A stretch of 64,000 nt of DNA from Nageia nagi (taxonomy: Eukaryota; Pinophyta): contig JBITNC010000001.1 of the NCBI GenBank assembly GCA_050084985.1, forward strand, positions 142,724,001 to 142,788,000, read 5' to 3'. Under the pieces are notes generated by a model. The model saw nothing but the letters and a program-made list of their open reading frames with translations. It did no database searches and was not told the origin of the DNA. Shown one piece after another: positions 1 to 11,870 of this stretch. Made by a program: the position numbers and the translations under genes. Every line of letters starts with the position of its first letter. Position 1 is the first letter of the stretch.

Positions 1-341
1 TTGGCTACCACTACCCTTTCATGCCTATCTATTGGCTTTAACATGGGACTTACTTGGACTTACCCTAATAACCAGATTAGATTGTTCAAGTATACAATAG
101 TATACCAAGAATAGAAACTTATTTCCAATTACAAAGAACAAATATAGATCAAAATAGAGTGCTATATTGATAAATGGATGGAGTACATATATAAAGGAAT
201 GATTAAGTAATACCAAGGGACTGAAACCATGAATATTAACTTAGCATTGACTCTAAATAAAACTTGGCCCTAAAAAAACTAGGCTCTAAACCAAACTTGG
301 CTTTGATACCATTTAAGGAAAAGCTTACAACTCTAATACCA
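1..341 (-). promoter_or_regulatory. Caulimovirid copy A: leader and primer-binding sites
   Basis: On the minus strand this is the region just downstream of the promoter of copy A. It contains TGGTATCAAAGC (reverse complement of 300-311) and TGGTATTAGAG (331-341). Both resemble the primer site complementary to the 3' end of initiator tRNA-Met that caulimovirids use. The leader beyond them (1-299) is the reverse complement of 14850-15165 in copy B, so copy A continues past the left edge of the window and is longer than one genome unit. Confidence 0.75.
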
Positions 342-433
342 TTTAAGTAAACAAGCTCTTACAAAGACCTCAAACTAAAACTCAACTAATTTCTATCCGC
401 ATTTTGTATGATCACAAATGAGCCTAAATGCTT

Positions 434-441
434 TATTTATA
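434..441 (-). promoter_or_regulatory. TATA box of caulimovirid copy A
   Basis: TATAAATA on the minus strand, in a block strongly conserved with 20673-20680 (copy B) and 26132-26139 (copy C). The block lies about 100-145 bases before the tRNA-Met primer site. That matches a pararetroviral pregenomic promoter. Confidence 0.65.
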
Positions 442-689
442 ATGGCTTGAAGATAGATTGATGGATTACAATCAATATTCCTTAGATCTAAATCTAAGTT
501 GTTAAAGCTATACCATATTCTATACAATAACTTGATATGACTTAAAGTAAGCCACTTACAATAAAGTTATTCCCACTCATACCCTGAGTGGATAAGGATG
601 CTATAATAGGCACTCCTGATTTGATTTAATTGAATTAAATTGTTGGCCAATATTATTTAATGTGGGTTAAGGTCCCACCATGCTTTACA

Positions 690-1400
690 AATGCATTATT
701 GAGTTGGATACCATTTTATTTTGATCTATCTATATAATACTTTAGTAAGTGATTCATTAGTAAGAATTCAGTTCTCAATTATCCACTTCCATCACAATAG
801 CCAAGTGGCATGAACATCAATCATCATGTTGAAGTGGTCATGTGGTGTAAGATCATGGTACTTAAGGGGAAATTGATCAACTATTAAGCCAAATTTTATG
901 AACCATTCTTCAAACTAATCAAGAATTTATTTAGAATTATCTCTTAAACCTATTCCAAACCCTACAAAATAATTGTGAGAAAATATGGAATTTTGATAAG
1001 CAAGAAGGGTAAATAAATTTCATTTTTATTGTTCATAAGTGAGTTTAAACCCACTAATATTGATTTTAAGACTTGGATCTTGTGTTTGCCATTGATGAAT
1101 ACCATGAATCCTATTTCTAAAAATTGTTATCCTTCCTATGAAATAATCTTCATTTATATTATGGCAATAATGTTTGCAATATATATCTCCAAAATGGCAT
1201 AATAAAGCTCTTTATCCCATTGAATGATTAACTATATTGGTATATATGGGATATGTTCCAAGAACATTAATAATTCTTCCATCTGGTAGAGGAATAGCCA
1301 TTCTTTATTTTGTGAAAAGCTCATGTGTATACCAAGATGTAAAATTCCTTGAGTCTACTCCAAACAATTCTGGCAAAGTGCTTATGACTATCCATTTAGC
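690..1400 (-). pseudogene. Caulimovirid copy A: C-terminal extension after RNase H
   Basis: The minus strand carries the same conserved tail seen at 19736-20465 and 25171-25925, including counterparts of the motif RIINVPSTYPIHTNIVNHSM in reverse orientation around 1220-1300. Frame breaks and stops are frequent. I do not recognise the function. It follows the RNase H in the same polyprotein frame in the better preserved copies. Confidence 0.6.
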
Positions 1401-2098
1401 TCTCTAAGGTGTAACCATATTGACATGGTATTCTTGAGTAAGAAAATCAGTAATAGAGTTTTTAACTCCTGGAACATGCTTAAAAGTGATGTCATAGTCA
1501 TCAAACCATAAACTCCACCTTAACATTTTGTTACTGTTTGAAGCTTTATCAAAATTCATTTAGAAATCCTTTCATATTATTCAAATCTGATCTTAAAATA
1601 AACTTTTTAGATTGAACAAAGAACTAAAATGATTTAATTACTTTTATTGTTGCAAGGATTTCCTTATGAGGAGAAGGATATCTTAACTAAGCTTTAGAAA
1701 AACTACTAGAAGCATACCTATAGATTTTTTCACCTATTTTTATTTCTTCTTTGAGAAAAGCACCCAAAACTTATCACTTGCATTGGTTTTAATAATTTTT
1801 ATACTGGATCTAGGGAGAGGCATAAGGGGTAGTTTTGAACATTTATCTTTTATTCTCTAACTACTTTAGTCATTTTAGGAGTCTAAGAAGGAGCATTTTT
1901 CTTGAGTTTGGTGTGTAATAATTTTTGATCAGTTGCAATATCTTGATAATAACTATACACATAATTTACACAACCAAGAAAATGCTAAAGTTAATTAACT
2001 ATGAAGATCTTATATGGAAAGTTTTTGATCTTTTCAAAAATATGATTTTGCAACTCTACTTTTCTAGTTTTAATATGAAGTTCAAGAAATTGAACTTC
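1401..2098 (-). pseudogene. Caulimovirid copy A: RNase H and end of reverse transcriptase
   Basis: The reverse-strand translation gives fragments such as RYPSPHKEIL and FILRSDLNN, typical of caulimovirid RNase H. They align with 19440-19740 and 24860-25170. The segment stops abruptly at 2098 where the gypsy LTR begins. It resumes at 10610 with the upstream part of the same reverse transcriptase. Many stops make it a pseudogene. Confidence 0.75.
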
Positions 2099-2875
2099 TA
2101 TTATCACCAAAAATTAATTTATGCATTTAATTAATACATTAGGAAATATGTGTCCACACTTATATATCTAGTTCAAGAATATTAATGTTATTTTGGTTAT
2201 GATTAATATATATCATCGACTTACTATATTCTTGTTTATGTAGGTACATGTCGACCTAAGGAGTAGGTCATATTATTATATATATAAATAGGGATCTAAT
2301 AGTAAGTCCACATTAGGGAGATACATGATCCCATATCTAGTCTTGATGATGATAATATTTTAGGTGTCTCTTGATAGTGCCATTCAAGGTTGGGTTTGTG
2401 TACTTCCTTATGTGAGCATCCTAACAATTTTAAGCTTATCTAAGTATCAAACTAAGACCATTGAGAGTCTTTGTGGAGGCATAGAGTCAGTTCATAATGG
2501 ACTATAATCTAACAAAGACCATTGATGCTCCTTTGTATACAAAAGTAGACCATCAATGCTCCTTTTGAGCATAAAATAGACCACTAACAACCCTCTTTTT
2601 GGATCATCTTGCTCTACAACTTTAGGTCCAGACTCTATTAGTTGTTGAAGCTTCATCACTATCTTTTGTTCATTAATATTAGGTATGTTTTGTGAGGTAA
2701 GTACACAAATTTAGTCTTGTTTGGTAATATCATTTCGATTCTAGTTATTCATTATCTTCTATATCAAATTGTCTTGTTATAAATTGTTATCCATTAGCTC
2801 AAAATTTACAAATAGATATATGTATCTTTTGAGACTATAGATATTCATTTATTTGCATTTCTTAAATACACTTTT
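2099..2875 (+). repeat. 5' LTR of the Tat-like element
   Basis: Starts TATTATCACC (the 3' LTR starts TGTTATCACC) and is collinear with 9821-about 10597. It contains a TATA box in tatatatataaataggg at about 2275-2293. It also carries short internal repeats around accatcaatgctcctttg (2510-2590). A possible primer site, TGGTGAACTCAAAGTG, follows at 2876-2891. It does not match initiator tRNA-Met and I cannot assign the tRNA. Confidence 0.85.
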
Positions 2876-2965
2876 TGGTGAACTCAAAGTGAATCATAAG
2901 TAGTTATGCTAAAAACTTAGGGTTTTAGTAAGGACTAATAAGTGAATTTGTGAGTTATTTTAGAC

Positions 2966-4279
2966 ATGGATCAGTTAAGAGTATTCTTACAAAGTCTTTT
3001 GAGAAGAGATCTTGATGAGCTCTTGGGATATATTTAGCATGATGGACCAGAAGCATCTATTGAAGGAGTCAACCATGGTGATGGAAGTAATAATGATAAC
3101 ATTCAATCTACTATTGAGCATATGCAAAGATAGATTAATCAACTAGCAAGAGGATTAGTTCAACCAGATAATTCAATTAACTTTGGTAGCCCTCTATGTG
3201 ATGAGATCTATTTATGCATGCCACCATCGGATTATAAAGATCCCAAGTTTTGTAAGTTTAATGGGAGGGGAGATCACAAGAGACATTTGCAATGGTTTAA
3301 ATATGAGTGTGAGCTCAAAATCAATGTGGATTCGAGATTACAAGTGAAGTTCTTTCCTAATAATTTGGAAGGAGAGGCTTGTGAATGGTTCTATTCTCTA
3401 CCTAAAAGGTCAATTACATCATTTTGAGATTTAAGCAACTTATTTCTAGAATAGTATAAGCATAACATCAAGCATGAAGTCATGGTTTCAGATCTATGTG
3501 CTATGAAGTAAGTTAGTAATGAAAATCTTGAAATGTTTATTGTATGGTTCAAGAAGACATGGCAACAAATCAAAACAAAGCTCATAGAAAAAGAAAAAGA
3601 GGTAAATAGTATTTTCAAGGATGCTATGATATTGTCCTTAAAATCTTATGTCATTGATTATACACATATAGCATTTTTTGATATGAAATATAAGCTATTG
3701 GAAGCAAAAAAAGTCTTTATGAAGTATCAAGATGATGACAAACTTAGGGCCAATGATAAGCAGCCATAATCACCAAAGAAAGATAAATCCATTCATGTAG
3801 CAGAAAAAGTAGATAAAAAGAAAGAAAGGAAATTCATACAATTTCCTATACCTCCCAAGTTTATCTTAAAATATCTAATGGCAAAGGGACTATTACAACC
3901 TTTACCTAAATGAGATGAAGATGAATCAATAGAGATGCCAACATGGTACAAGGAAGATAAATATTATGAATATCACCAAACTAAGGGGCATGCCATTAAT
4001 GGGTGTGGAGGCCTAAGAAACAAAATACAAAGGTTTATAGAGGATGGGTTATATGTTTTTCCTACCAAAGTTAAATATATAGGGGAAGAGTGGCATATCA
4101 ATGTAATTTTCTATGAAGAAGTGTGTGTAGCACTTACAAGAGGAAGATCAAAAGTAGCAACAAATCCTATCACATGTGAAAAAGAGCTTCCTAAAGACTC
4201 AACAAGTTTTGACCTCAATGACCAACTCAAGAATACACAAGCCAAGATTAGTTTGTTTGAATTGCTTCAAATTTTATAA
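2966..4279 (+). pseudogene. gag: Gag of the Tat-like element
   Basis: A single frame runs from ATG 2966 (MDQLRVFLQS) to about 4279, broken only by stops. The centre (3218-3769) is a Retrotrans_gag-type capsid region containing FNGRGDHKRHLQWF and LEGEACEWFYSLP. The C-terminal part has a degenerate zinc-knuckle-like motif, YYEYHQTKGHAINGC (from 3962), in which the first Cys is lost. Several stops are explained by C-to-T change: TGA at 3427 from CGA, TAG in the next line from CAG, TAA from CAA. Gag would form the particle and bind RNA. Confidence 0.8.
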
Positions 4280-4439
4280 CCTCATAGAGAAATGATGAAT
4301 TAAATTTTTAAGAATAGTCAAATAGAAAGGAACATCTCAATCACTGCTTTTGCAAAAAAGTAGAAATATGGAGTAAAGGAGATGTTATCACTTTTCATCC
4401 TAGTGAAAGGCCTATCAAGGATGTGACCTAATTACATCC

Positions 4440-4800
4440 ACCATTATTTATTGAAGTGCCTTTGGCAATGTAGTTAAGAGATCATTGATAGATGGTGGGG
4501 TAGCTTTGAATATTACCACCACTCACTTGCTTTCACAATTTGATCTATATTTATTACGTCCAAGAGAAGAGACTACCATTAGAATTAAGGGGTTTGATGG
4601 TGTTCCAAAGAAATGTGCAAGAATCATCACACTTCCAATCAAAATAGGGAATAAGGTACTTTAGACCCTCTTCTACATTACAGATGGAAAACCTTATTTT
4701 AATTTTATTCTTGGAAGACCTTGCATAGATGACATGGAAGGAGTAGCATCCACTATGCATAGATGTTTCAAATTTTATTCTAAATAAAATGTTTACAAGG
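4440..4800 (+). pseudogene. Aspartic protease of the Tat-like element
   Basis: The translation around 4481-4740 gives SLIDGGVALNI and later FNFILGRPC, the two signature blocks of a retropepsin in gypsy elements. The catalytic Asp at 4491 is present, but the expected Ser of the DSG triad is Gly. There are stops upstream and downstream. It would cleave the Gag-Pol polyprotein. Confidence 0.7.
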
Positions 4801-5640
4801 TATAAGTAGATAATTAGATAGATGAGTAGTGTAATTATGTTCTCCATAAGATATTTGTTCCATATGATGTGAAAGATGAGGCTATTCTAGCCAAGAATGA
4901 TCAGATTATATAGAAAGCATTATAGAGAATCAACATCAAGGATATCAGATTTGGTTCGTACACCATTACGGATGTCCATAAGATCATTCTAAAGAAAGAT
5001 TTGGATGGATGGTAGGAGGTTTAGGAAAAGGACCACCCATGCTCCTTTGGGCTCCATAAAGACTATTAGTAGTCCTCTTTAGAGGAAATCATGAAGAAAA
5101 ACAAATGTTGCATCATTCCATATTGGGGAGATAGTCATGATGGTTAGGTTAGTCATCCATTATTAACATAAGAAGATGAACTAGTAAGATATTATCAAAA
5201 TTACTTTTTTATTGAATGTGAAATAGATAATGAATATGCAATACATGCTATAGACTTGTTTGAAAATGATTATACTTTTTTATAATCTATGGATGCTAGA
5301 ATTGAATATCCAAATAGGCATGAAAAAAGGACTCACAAACATTATCTAGATATGCATGCTTGCTTTGGTGAAACCATGGAAGATAAGATTGAAGGGTTGG
5401 GAGTGTTTACACTTCCCACAACATTAGAATTAGAGATCACTTGGTTGAATGAAGAGATAGAAGAGGTCAACATTGGTTCTCAAGAGACATCGTGATTCTT
5501 AAAAATAGGTAAGGTCCATGTGGAACCTTTGCAAAATGAGTTGATTTAATTCTTTCATAATTATTCTAAATTATTTACATGGTAATATAAAGATATGCTT
5601 GAATTAGATAAAAATTTTGTAGTACATAACTTGGTTGTTG
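4801..5640 (+). pseudogene. Protease to reverse transcriptase linker of the Tat-like element
   Basis: A degraded coding stretch with an open segment at 5289-5495 in the same frame as the reverse transcriptase. It shows no recognisable domain and looks like the spacer that gypsy Pol proteins have between protease and reverse transcriptase. Stops are frequent between 4800 and 5280. Confidence 0.4.
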
Positions 5641-6420
5641 AGAAAAGGGTAGTTCCTATAAAGCAAAAACTAAGGAAGATACCCTTTTAGATTTCTTTAC
5701 TAGTCAAGAAGGAAATTGAGAAACTATTGGAAGCTAGATTTATTAGACCCATTGATTATTTAGAATGGATGGCCAATGTAGTTTTGGTAAAAAAACCTAT
5801 AGGTGAAATTAGAGTATGTACTAATTTTAGAGATCTCAATAAAGCATGTTTGAAAGATGACTTCTCACTACCCAACATAGATATGATCATTGATAGTTTT
5901 GCAAGTTACAAGATGTTATCATTTATGGATGGAGTTTTAGGATATAATCAAATCAAAATCAAGGAAAGTGATAAGCATAAAATGGCCTTTAGAACTCCTT
6001 GGGGAAACTTTTGCTACGAGGTAATGATGTCTGATCTTAAGAATGCAAGGGCCACATATCAAAGAGTAATGATAGCCATGTTCCATGATTTTATTCATAA
6101 AATAGTAGAGGTGTATGTAAACAATATCTTGATAAAATCAAAGAATAAAGAAGATCATGTCAAGGATGTAAAAGTACCATTTGAAAGGATGAAGAAGTAC
6201 AAGTTAAAAATCAAACCTCAAAAATTTGTATTTGGGGTATCATTAGGAAAACTCTTGGGGCACATTATCTCTAAGAGAGGAGTTGAAGTGGATCCAAAGA
6301 AGATTAATGCCATCATAAAAATGTCTCCTCCTAAAAATATTAAGTAATTGAGAAGTCTTAAAAGTAAGATTCAAGCTGTTAGAAGATTCATTTGTTAATT
6401 AACATATAAGATAGCTCCTA
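5640..6420 (+). pseudogene. pol: Reverse transcriptase of the Tat-like element
   Basis: The largest open part is 5727-6347. It shows the ordered gypsy blocks: RVCTNFRDLNKAC, LPNIDMIIDSFA, SFMDGVLGYNQI, KMAFRTPWGNFCYEVM and LLGHIISKRGVEVDPKKI. The polymerase box, normally YVDD, reads YVNN here, so both metal-binding Asp residues have become Asn (G-to-A changes). The usual PFGLKNA block reads MSDLKNA. It would copy element RNA into DNA but cannot be active. Confidence 0.9.
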
Positions 6421-6860
6421 TGTCTCATTTACTTAATAAAGAAGTTGAGTTTAAATGGGATGTTAAATATCAAGAAGTGTTTGATATAATAAAAGAGTAT
6501 TTGCTACATCCATTAGTCTTAGTTCCATATACTCATGGAGAACCTCTTTGGCTCTATGTCTCAACTATAGAATATGCATTTGGGGTAATGTTGGCAAAGA
6601 AGGAAGAAGAGGATAAAGAGAGAGAAGTCTATTTTATTAGTAGAACATTGAAATAATATGAAACCAAGTACACACCTATTGAGAAATTATGTCAATTCAT
6701 AGTGTTTTCTATTGAAGGGTTGAGGCATTATATAATCAATAGCACAACACATGTACTTACTCAAGCAAACCCATGAAGATATATGATGTCAAAACCATGC
6801 CTCAATGAAAGAACAACAAAATGGATCGTATTACTTTAGGACTTCAATCTGAAGTTCATA
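6420..6860 (+). pseudogene. First RNase H domain of the Tat-like element
   Basis: The open part at 6420-6656 begins MSHLLNKEVEFKW and continues LWLYVSTIEYAFGVMLAKKE. This is the usual RNase H connection that follows a gypsy reverse transcriptase. A stop after YFISRTLK interrupts it, and the remainder (EKLCQF, AWILQF-like region) continues with further stops and a frame change before 6898. Confidence 0.7.
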
Positions 6861-6897
6861 AAACAAAAATTAGTTAAAGGGTAGGTAGTTACAGATT

Positions 6898-7558
6898 TTG
6901 TCTCAAAAATTTCCCACAGAAGATAGTATAGAACTTAGAGAAGAATTTCAAGATGAATGTGCTTTGGTAGAAACTATAGAACATGTAGAAGAGGATCACC
7001 TGTGGCCTTTTTTTGAAGATAATAGGAACATTAGCATTTCATTTTTAGATGTGTCAAAATTTTGGAAAATGTATTTTGATGGAGCACAGTGTATGCAAGG
7101 TGCAAGAGCAGGAATAACATTGATTTCACCTCAGAATGATGTTATTCCTATGTCATATAAAACTATCATTTGAATGTACTAATAATATGGCAAAATATGA
7201 AGCTCTCATATTAGGATTGAAAATAGCTATAGATATTGGTATTATACATTTACATATTTATGGAGATTCATAGCTAATAGTGAATCAAGTCAATGAGATC
7301 TACAACACCAAAGATGAGAAGCTTATTCCATATAAAGTTCTTATTACAAAACTTCTTGCTTGCTTTGAAGAGTATCAATTAGAAAACATTCCAAATAACA
7401 ATAATAGATTTGTAGATGCAAATGCAAGTGCAACTTCACTTATACCAATTGAGATAGAAAGTAGGGAGACTACTTTCACTATCAATAACTTGGGAACTCC
7501 ATCAATTGCTAAGGAGGATCTAAAAATGGTATGTGTTGCTCAAAAGGTTGGTTATTAG
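6898..7558 (+). pseudogene. Second, archaeal-type RNase H region of the Tat-like element
   Basis: Two open pieces (6898-7173 and 7280-7558), in shifted frames, contain WKMYFDGAQ, then YEALILGLKIAIDIG, YGDS and FVDANASAT. These are the four acidic blocks of an archaeal-like RNase H. A second RNase H between RNase H and integrase is a known mark of Tat-lineage gypsy elements. The frame change near 7173 and a TAG after YGDS break it. Confidence 0.72.
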
Positions 7559-7657
7559 GTAATTCCTTGGTACCAACACATATTCAAATATTTGAGGGAT
7601 AACTTTATTGATGCCACACTTGATAAGAAAGAATAGATTGGAATAAAAAGGCTTTCT

Positions 7658-8368
7658 ATGAAATATGTCATTATTGGTGATATACTTTATAAAAGATCAT
7701 TTAATGGTATTCTTTTTAGATATATTCATGATGAGGAGATTGAAATAGCATTAGAGCATGCTCATGAAGGGAAATGTAGAGGTCATTTCAATGGAATATC
7801 AATCTATGGCAAGCTAATTAGGATGGGTTATTGGTGGCCCACCATGGAGCATGATTATTATGAGCATGTCAAGAAGTGTGAACAATGTCAAAAGCATGCA
7901 CACTTAGAATTAACATCTACTCAAGAGTTGAACTATGTTACATCACCATGGCATTTCTTAATGTGGACTTTGGATTTTATGGGTGTTATCAATCCTCCAT
8001 CTAGTGAGGGGCACAAGTTTATCTTGGTTGCCATCGAATACTACACTAAATGGGTTGAGGTGATTCCTTTGAAAATGGCTATACAAAAACATGTTATCAA
8101 TTTCATCAAAGAATATATCATTTGTAGATTTGGCATACCTCAAAGGTTGATCATGGAAAATGGTTCAAACTTTATAGAAAAAGATATCAAAGAATTTTGT
8201 AAAAAGATGAAGGTTAAACAAAGATTTTCTTCAGTTTATTATCCTCAAGAAAATGGACAAGCTAAAGCAAAAAATAAAATAATCAAGAAGATATTGGAAA
8301 AAAATATAAAAAAAATTGTAGGTATTAGCATGATCAATTACCATATGCTTTGTGGGCATATAGAATAA
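7658..8368 (+). pseudogene. int: Integrase of the Tat-like element
   Basis: The open region has an HHCC zinc-binding N-terminus (HAHEGKCRGHF, then CEQCQ) followed by the retroviral core. The first catalytic Asp is present in TLDFMGV. The second site reads IMENGSNF (Asp to Glu), and the catalytic Glu site reads NGQAKAKNK (Glu to Lys). The enzyme therefore lacks an intact DDE triad. Product length is near normal for a gypsy integrase core. Confidence 0.88.
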
Positions 8369-8840
8369 GTGAAATAATAGCAATAGGGGCTACTCTATAC
8401 TCTTGTGTATGGTGATGAAGCAATCATTCCCCTTGAAATTGAGATCCCTTATTTGAGAAATGCATGCAAAGATATCATGAAGGGACCATAACAATGTGAA
8501 GTAAGGTTAAATCAACTAGAGGCATTATATGAGAAAACAATTAATGCACTAGAATATTTTAGAACATATCAACAAAGAATAAAGAGGGCCTATGGAATGA
8601 AAATGGTGCCCAAAACATTTGAGGTTGGGGATATGGTTTTCTAAGAAAACATTTCTAATACTACAGCAAAAGATGAACTTAAAGAAAAGCTTGAAGCAAA
8701 TTAGGTTGGCCCATAAATCATCATAGAGGTCTTTGGTAGAGGTGCATACAGATTATCTACATTGGATGGGAAGGTTCTCAAGAATCCCATCAATGCTAAG
8801 CACCTAAAGAAGTAGCAACCTGTGGGTCACCCTATGCATC
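8369..8840 (+). pseudogene. Integrase C-terminal region of the Tat-like element
   Basis: Reading on after stops gives EIPYLRNA, QRIKRAYGMK, FEVGDMVF and a tail ending NAKHLKK. This is the familiar gypsy integrase C-terminal layout, with a GD-V-like motif and a final HLK segment. TAA and TAG stops occur at likely Gln and Trp codons. No chromodomain is visible. Confidence 0.65.
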
Positions 8841-9010
8841 TATTTTCATAAAAATGTTACTATAAGAATAAGCATGGAATAGATGGCACAAAAATCCAAA
8901 ATAAAAGGTCATTTTAATATCAAAAAAGGAGTGCTAGCACTCCATTTTAGTAGAAAAGCATCATCTATGATCCTATTGCACAGATAGAAATAGCAAAAGT
9001 AAAAATTGTT

Positions 9011-9420
9011 AGATGCCTCTTGGTGTAGGGTTTTAGCTCTCATCTTCATATCATGCCCCTTGGTGTAGAGTTTTAGCTCTCATCATGATATCATGTCTCT
9101 TGGCATAGAGTTTTAGCTCTCATCATCATATCATGCCTCTTGGTGTAGAGTTTTAGCTCTTAGCTCTCATCTTCATATCATGCCTCTTAGTGTAGAGTTT
9201 CAGCTCTCATCTTCATATCATGCCTCTTAGTAGAGTCTCAACTCTCATGTCATCATCCTAGTTTCATGCCTCTTAGTGAAAATTCAGCTCCACACCTCAT
9301 TGTAATATACCTCTTGGTGTAGAGTTTCAACTCTCATACTCATTGCAATGTGCCTCTTAGCATAGTCTTAGCTCCTAGTTTTATCATTATGCCTCTCAAC
9401 AAGAAGTTCAGCTTCCATAA
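9011..9420 (+). repeat. 40-bp tandem repeat in the 3' untranslated region of the Tat-like element
   Basis: About ten copies of a unit resembling tgcctcttggtgtagagttt plus agctctcatcttcatatca. The unit starts at 9014, 9054, 9094 and 9134 are exactly 40 bp apart. Later units are shorter or more diverged, and one has an 8-bp duplication (ttagctct). The array lies between the end of pol and the 3' LTR, where Tat/Ogre-type elements are known to carry arrays. Confidence 0.9.
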
Positions 9421-9820
9421 GATCAATAGATATAATCATCAATAACATGAGATGGTTATACTCCACATATCAAAAATATGGGTAATTATCATTTGTGACT
9501 CTTGGTAGATGGCTATGGACCCTAGACTCTTTCTTTTGTAAGTCATCATTGGAGCTCATGGAGCACATCAACATCAATTAGGGGCAACATGGTGGATGTC
9601 ATATGAGGGGGTTTTCTTAAACTCATACCTTTTGCCAATATGATTGCTTATCTTTTTTATATCTTTATCATAGTTCAATATCAAAATAGATTGATTAGTG
9701 TTGGTATTATACTTGTCCATACCTATCAATATTTGATTGTTATGTCATCTTGGTTATAATTTGAATGAAAAATCTAAATGCACCTAGTGATTTTCAATTT
9801 CTCATCTAAAGTGGGGCATT

Positions 9821-10609
9821 TGTTATCACCTAAAATTAATTTATGAATTTAATTTAATACATTAGAAAATATGTTCCTGGAATTATATATCTAGTTCAAG
9901 AATATTAATGTTATTTTGGATATGATTAATATATATCATCGACTTACTATATTCTTGTTTATGGAGGTACACATCGACCTAAGGAGTAGGTCATATTATT
10001 ATCTATATAAATAGGGATATAATAGCAAGTCCAAATCAAGGAGATACATGATCCCCTATCTATTCTTGGTGATGGCAATATTTTAGGTGTCTCTTGATAC
10101 TACAATTTAAGGTTGGGTTTTTGTACTTCGTTATGCGAGCATCCTAACAAGTTTAAGCTTATCTGAGTATCAAAATGAGACCATTGAGAGTCCATGTGGA
10201 GGCATAGAGTCAGTTTAAAATGGACTATAGACTAACAAATACCATCAATGCTCCTTTGTAGATGAAAGTGGACCATCAATGCTCCTTGTAAGCATGAAAT
10301 AGATCACCTATAGCCCTCTTTTTAGATCATCTTACTCTACGACTTTGGGTGTAAACTCCTTTAGTTGTTGAGGCTTCATAACTATCTTTCATTCATCAAT
10401 ATTAGGTACATTCTATGAGTTAAGTACACAAATTCAATATTGTTTGATAATATCATTTTGATTCTAGTTATTCATTATCTTCTATATCAGATTGTCCTAT
10501 TATAAATTGCTATCTATTAGCTTAGAATTTACAAATAGATATATGTATCTTTTGGGAATGTAGATATTCATTTATTTTCATTTCTCAAATACACTTTTAT
10601 TTATAAACA
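9821..10609 (+). repeat. 3' LTR of the Tat-like element
   Basis: Starts TGTTATCACC just after a purine-rich tract (aaagtggggca, 9808-9818) and is collinear with 2099-2875. It ends ...taaaca immediately before the duplicated acttc (10610-10614). The last 12-17 bases do not match the 5' LTR end, so the exact inner boundary is uncertain. The TATA region is at about 10002-10016. Confidence 0.85.
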
Positions 10610-10614
10610 ACTTC

Positions 10615-11180
10615 TTCTATACAAAATACACTTTTTGATTTGCTCAACACTAAACTATTTTCATAGTAGATATTGTGAAACTACTCAAGATGTTTTATAT
10701 GCTATTTCACATCTTTGTTGAATAAAAGAATGTAATCAATATATACATAAATGAAAGGATGGCAAGGTTGAAAGATACCATCCATGACTTTTGAAAGATA
10801 TAAAGAGCTATTTTTAAACCAAATGAAAGCACAATCCATAGATACTATCCTTTAGGTACCACAAATGTTGTTTTGTACCTATCTGATGGTTTAACAGAGA
10901 TTTGCCAAAATTTATACTTGAGATCAAACTTTGAAAAGATAGCAATTTTTTCAAGTCTTCTTAACAATTCATCATTAGATATAATAGGGTGTTGAATTGG
11001 CACTATATGTTTGTTAAGAGGTTTATAATTGACAACTAACCTCTTTTTCCCTCTAACCTATTCAAATCTTTTATTTACATAAAATGTTGCACATGTCTAA
11101 GGAGAGTTTGATTTTTCTATTAACCCTTTATCCAATAATTCAGAGATTTCTTGATCACATTATTTTCTTAAAGAAGGGAT
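10615..11180 (-). pseudogene. Caulimovirid copy A: reverse transcriptase, upstream part
   Basis: The minus strand reads, from high to low coordinates, KRLVVNYKPLNKH, IFSKFDLKYKFWQ and then VYIDYILLF around 10700-10760. The polymerase box is YIDY rather than YIDD. The sequence is interrupted at 10614 by the gypsy 3' LTR and continues at 2098. Caulimovirid reverse transcriptases copy the pregenomic RNA. This one is dead through a substitution, stops and the insertion. Confidence 0.82.
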
Positions 11181-11870
11181 AAAACCAATACAATAAGCTT
11201 TAAATTTGGGCTCTACCTTTTCTCCATTCTTTTCTTCAAGTTTTAACTATATCCCACATTCATGAACTTTTCTATGTCCAAATGTAGTAGGATCTTCAAA
11301 ACATAGATTCATCTTTATCTTTTCAATGATTTCATTCAAATTTGAAGAATTAAGATTTATGGACATTGAAATCCAATTTGTATTCTTATCTTTTGGCTTT
11401 GGATGCCAACTAGAATGATAGACTCATAAAAGCTTTTCAAAGGCAACTTGACTCCTAACTTTAAACAATTATTAGTTGTAATACTAAAGGGTCTTAATTT
11501 TGAAAAATTATCATATCCAATCATAAGATCATATCTTTTCATCTTATGTTGCACAAGCTTAAAGAGTACTATTTTCTTACCAATTTTAAATGGAACTTAT
11601 ACATAAAGACTAGATATAGATTTTTTAGAGTTAGAAGTTAAACCAAACTTATTTGCTATCTAGAGATATTATGGGATTATACTTCTTTATGCTAAGTTGC
11701 ATTCTCTTCCTGTATCAATGAGAGCATCAATACTATAAGCTTTGAAACCATAAATTTTAATTGTCATGTTGTAGATAAGGGAATAAGAATATTTTACAAC
11801 ATTTATGTTAAGATCTATAGTTTCTATGGGAAGGCTTTGTTTCTAAGAAGTCATTGCTATTAATTCTATT
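11181..11870 (-). pseudogene. Caulimovirid copy A: protease and protease-RT linker
   Basis: The minus strand contains SIDALIDTGREC at about 11705-11745, an aspartic protease active site with DTG intact. The open stretch at 11357-11554 (KRYDLMIGYDNFSKLRPF) is the linker shared with 18111-18551 in copy B. The intact DTG contrasts with DIG in copy B. Stops follow the active site. Confidence 0.72.

Larger units (their letters stand above)
2099..10609 (+). mobile_element. Ty3/gypsy LTR retrotransposon, Tat-like, inserted in caulimovirid copy A
   Basis: Two direct LTRs (2099-about 2875 and 9821-10609) enclose gag, protease, reverse transcriptase, two RNase H-like regions and integrase in gypsy order. 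The 5-bp sequence acttc occurs at 2094-2098 and 10610-10614. Deleting the element would rejoin the reverse transcriptase frame of copy A. The second RNase H-like region after the first (7020-7440) suggests the Tat lineage. Catalytic residues are lost in protease, reverse transcriptase and integrase, so the element is dead. Confidence 0.88.

Noticed and set aside
9011-9420. CRISPR-like array
   Set aside because: Units are contiguous without unique spacers and lie in an LTR element of a plant genome.
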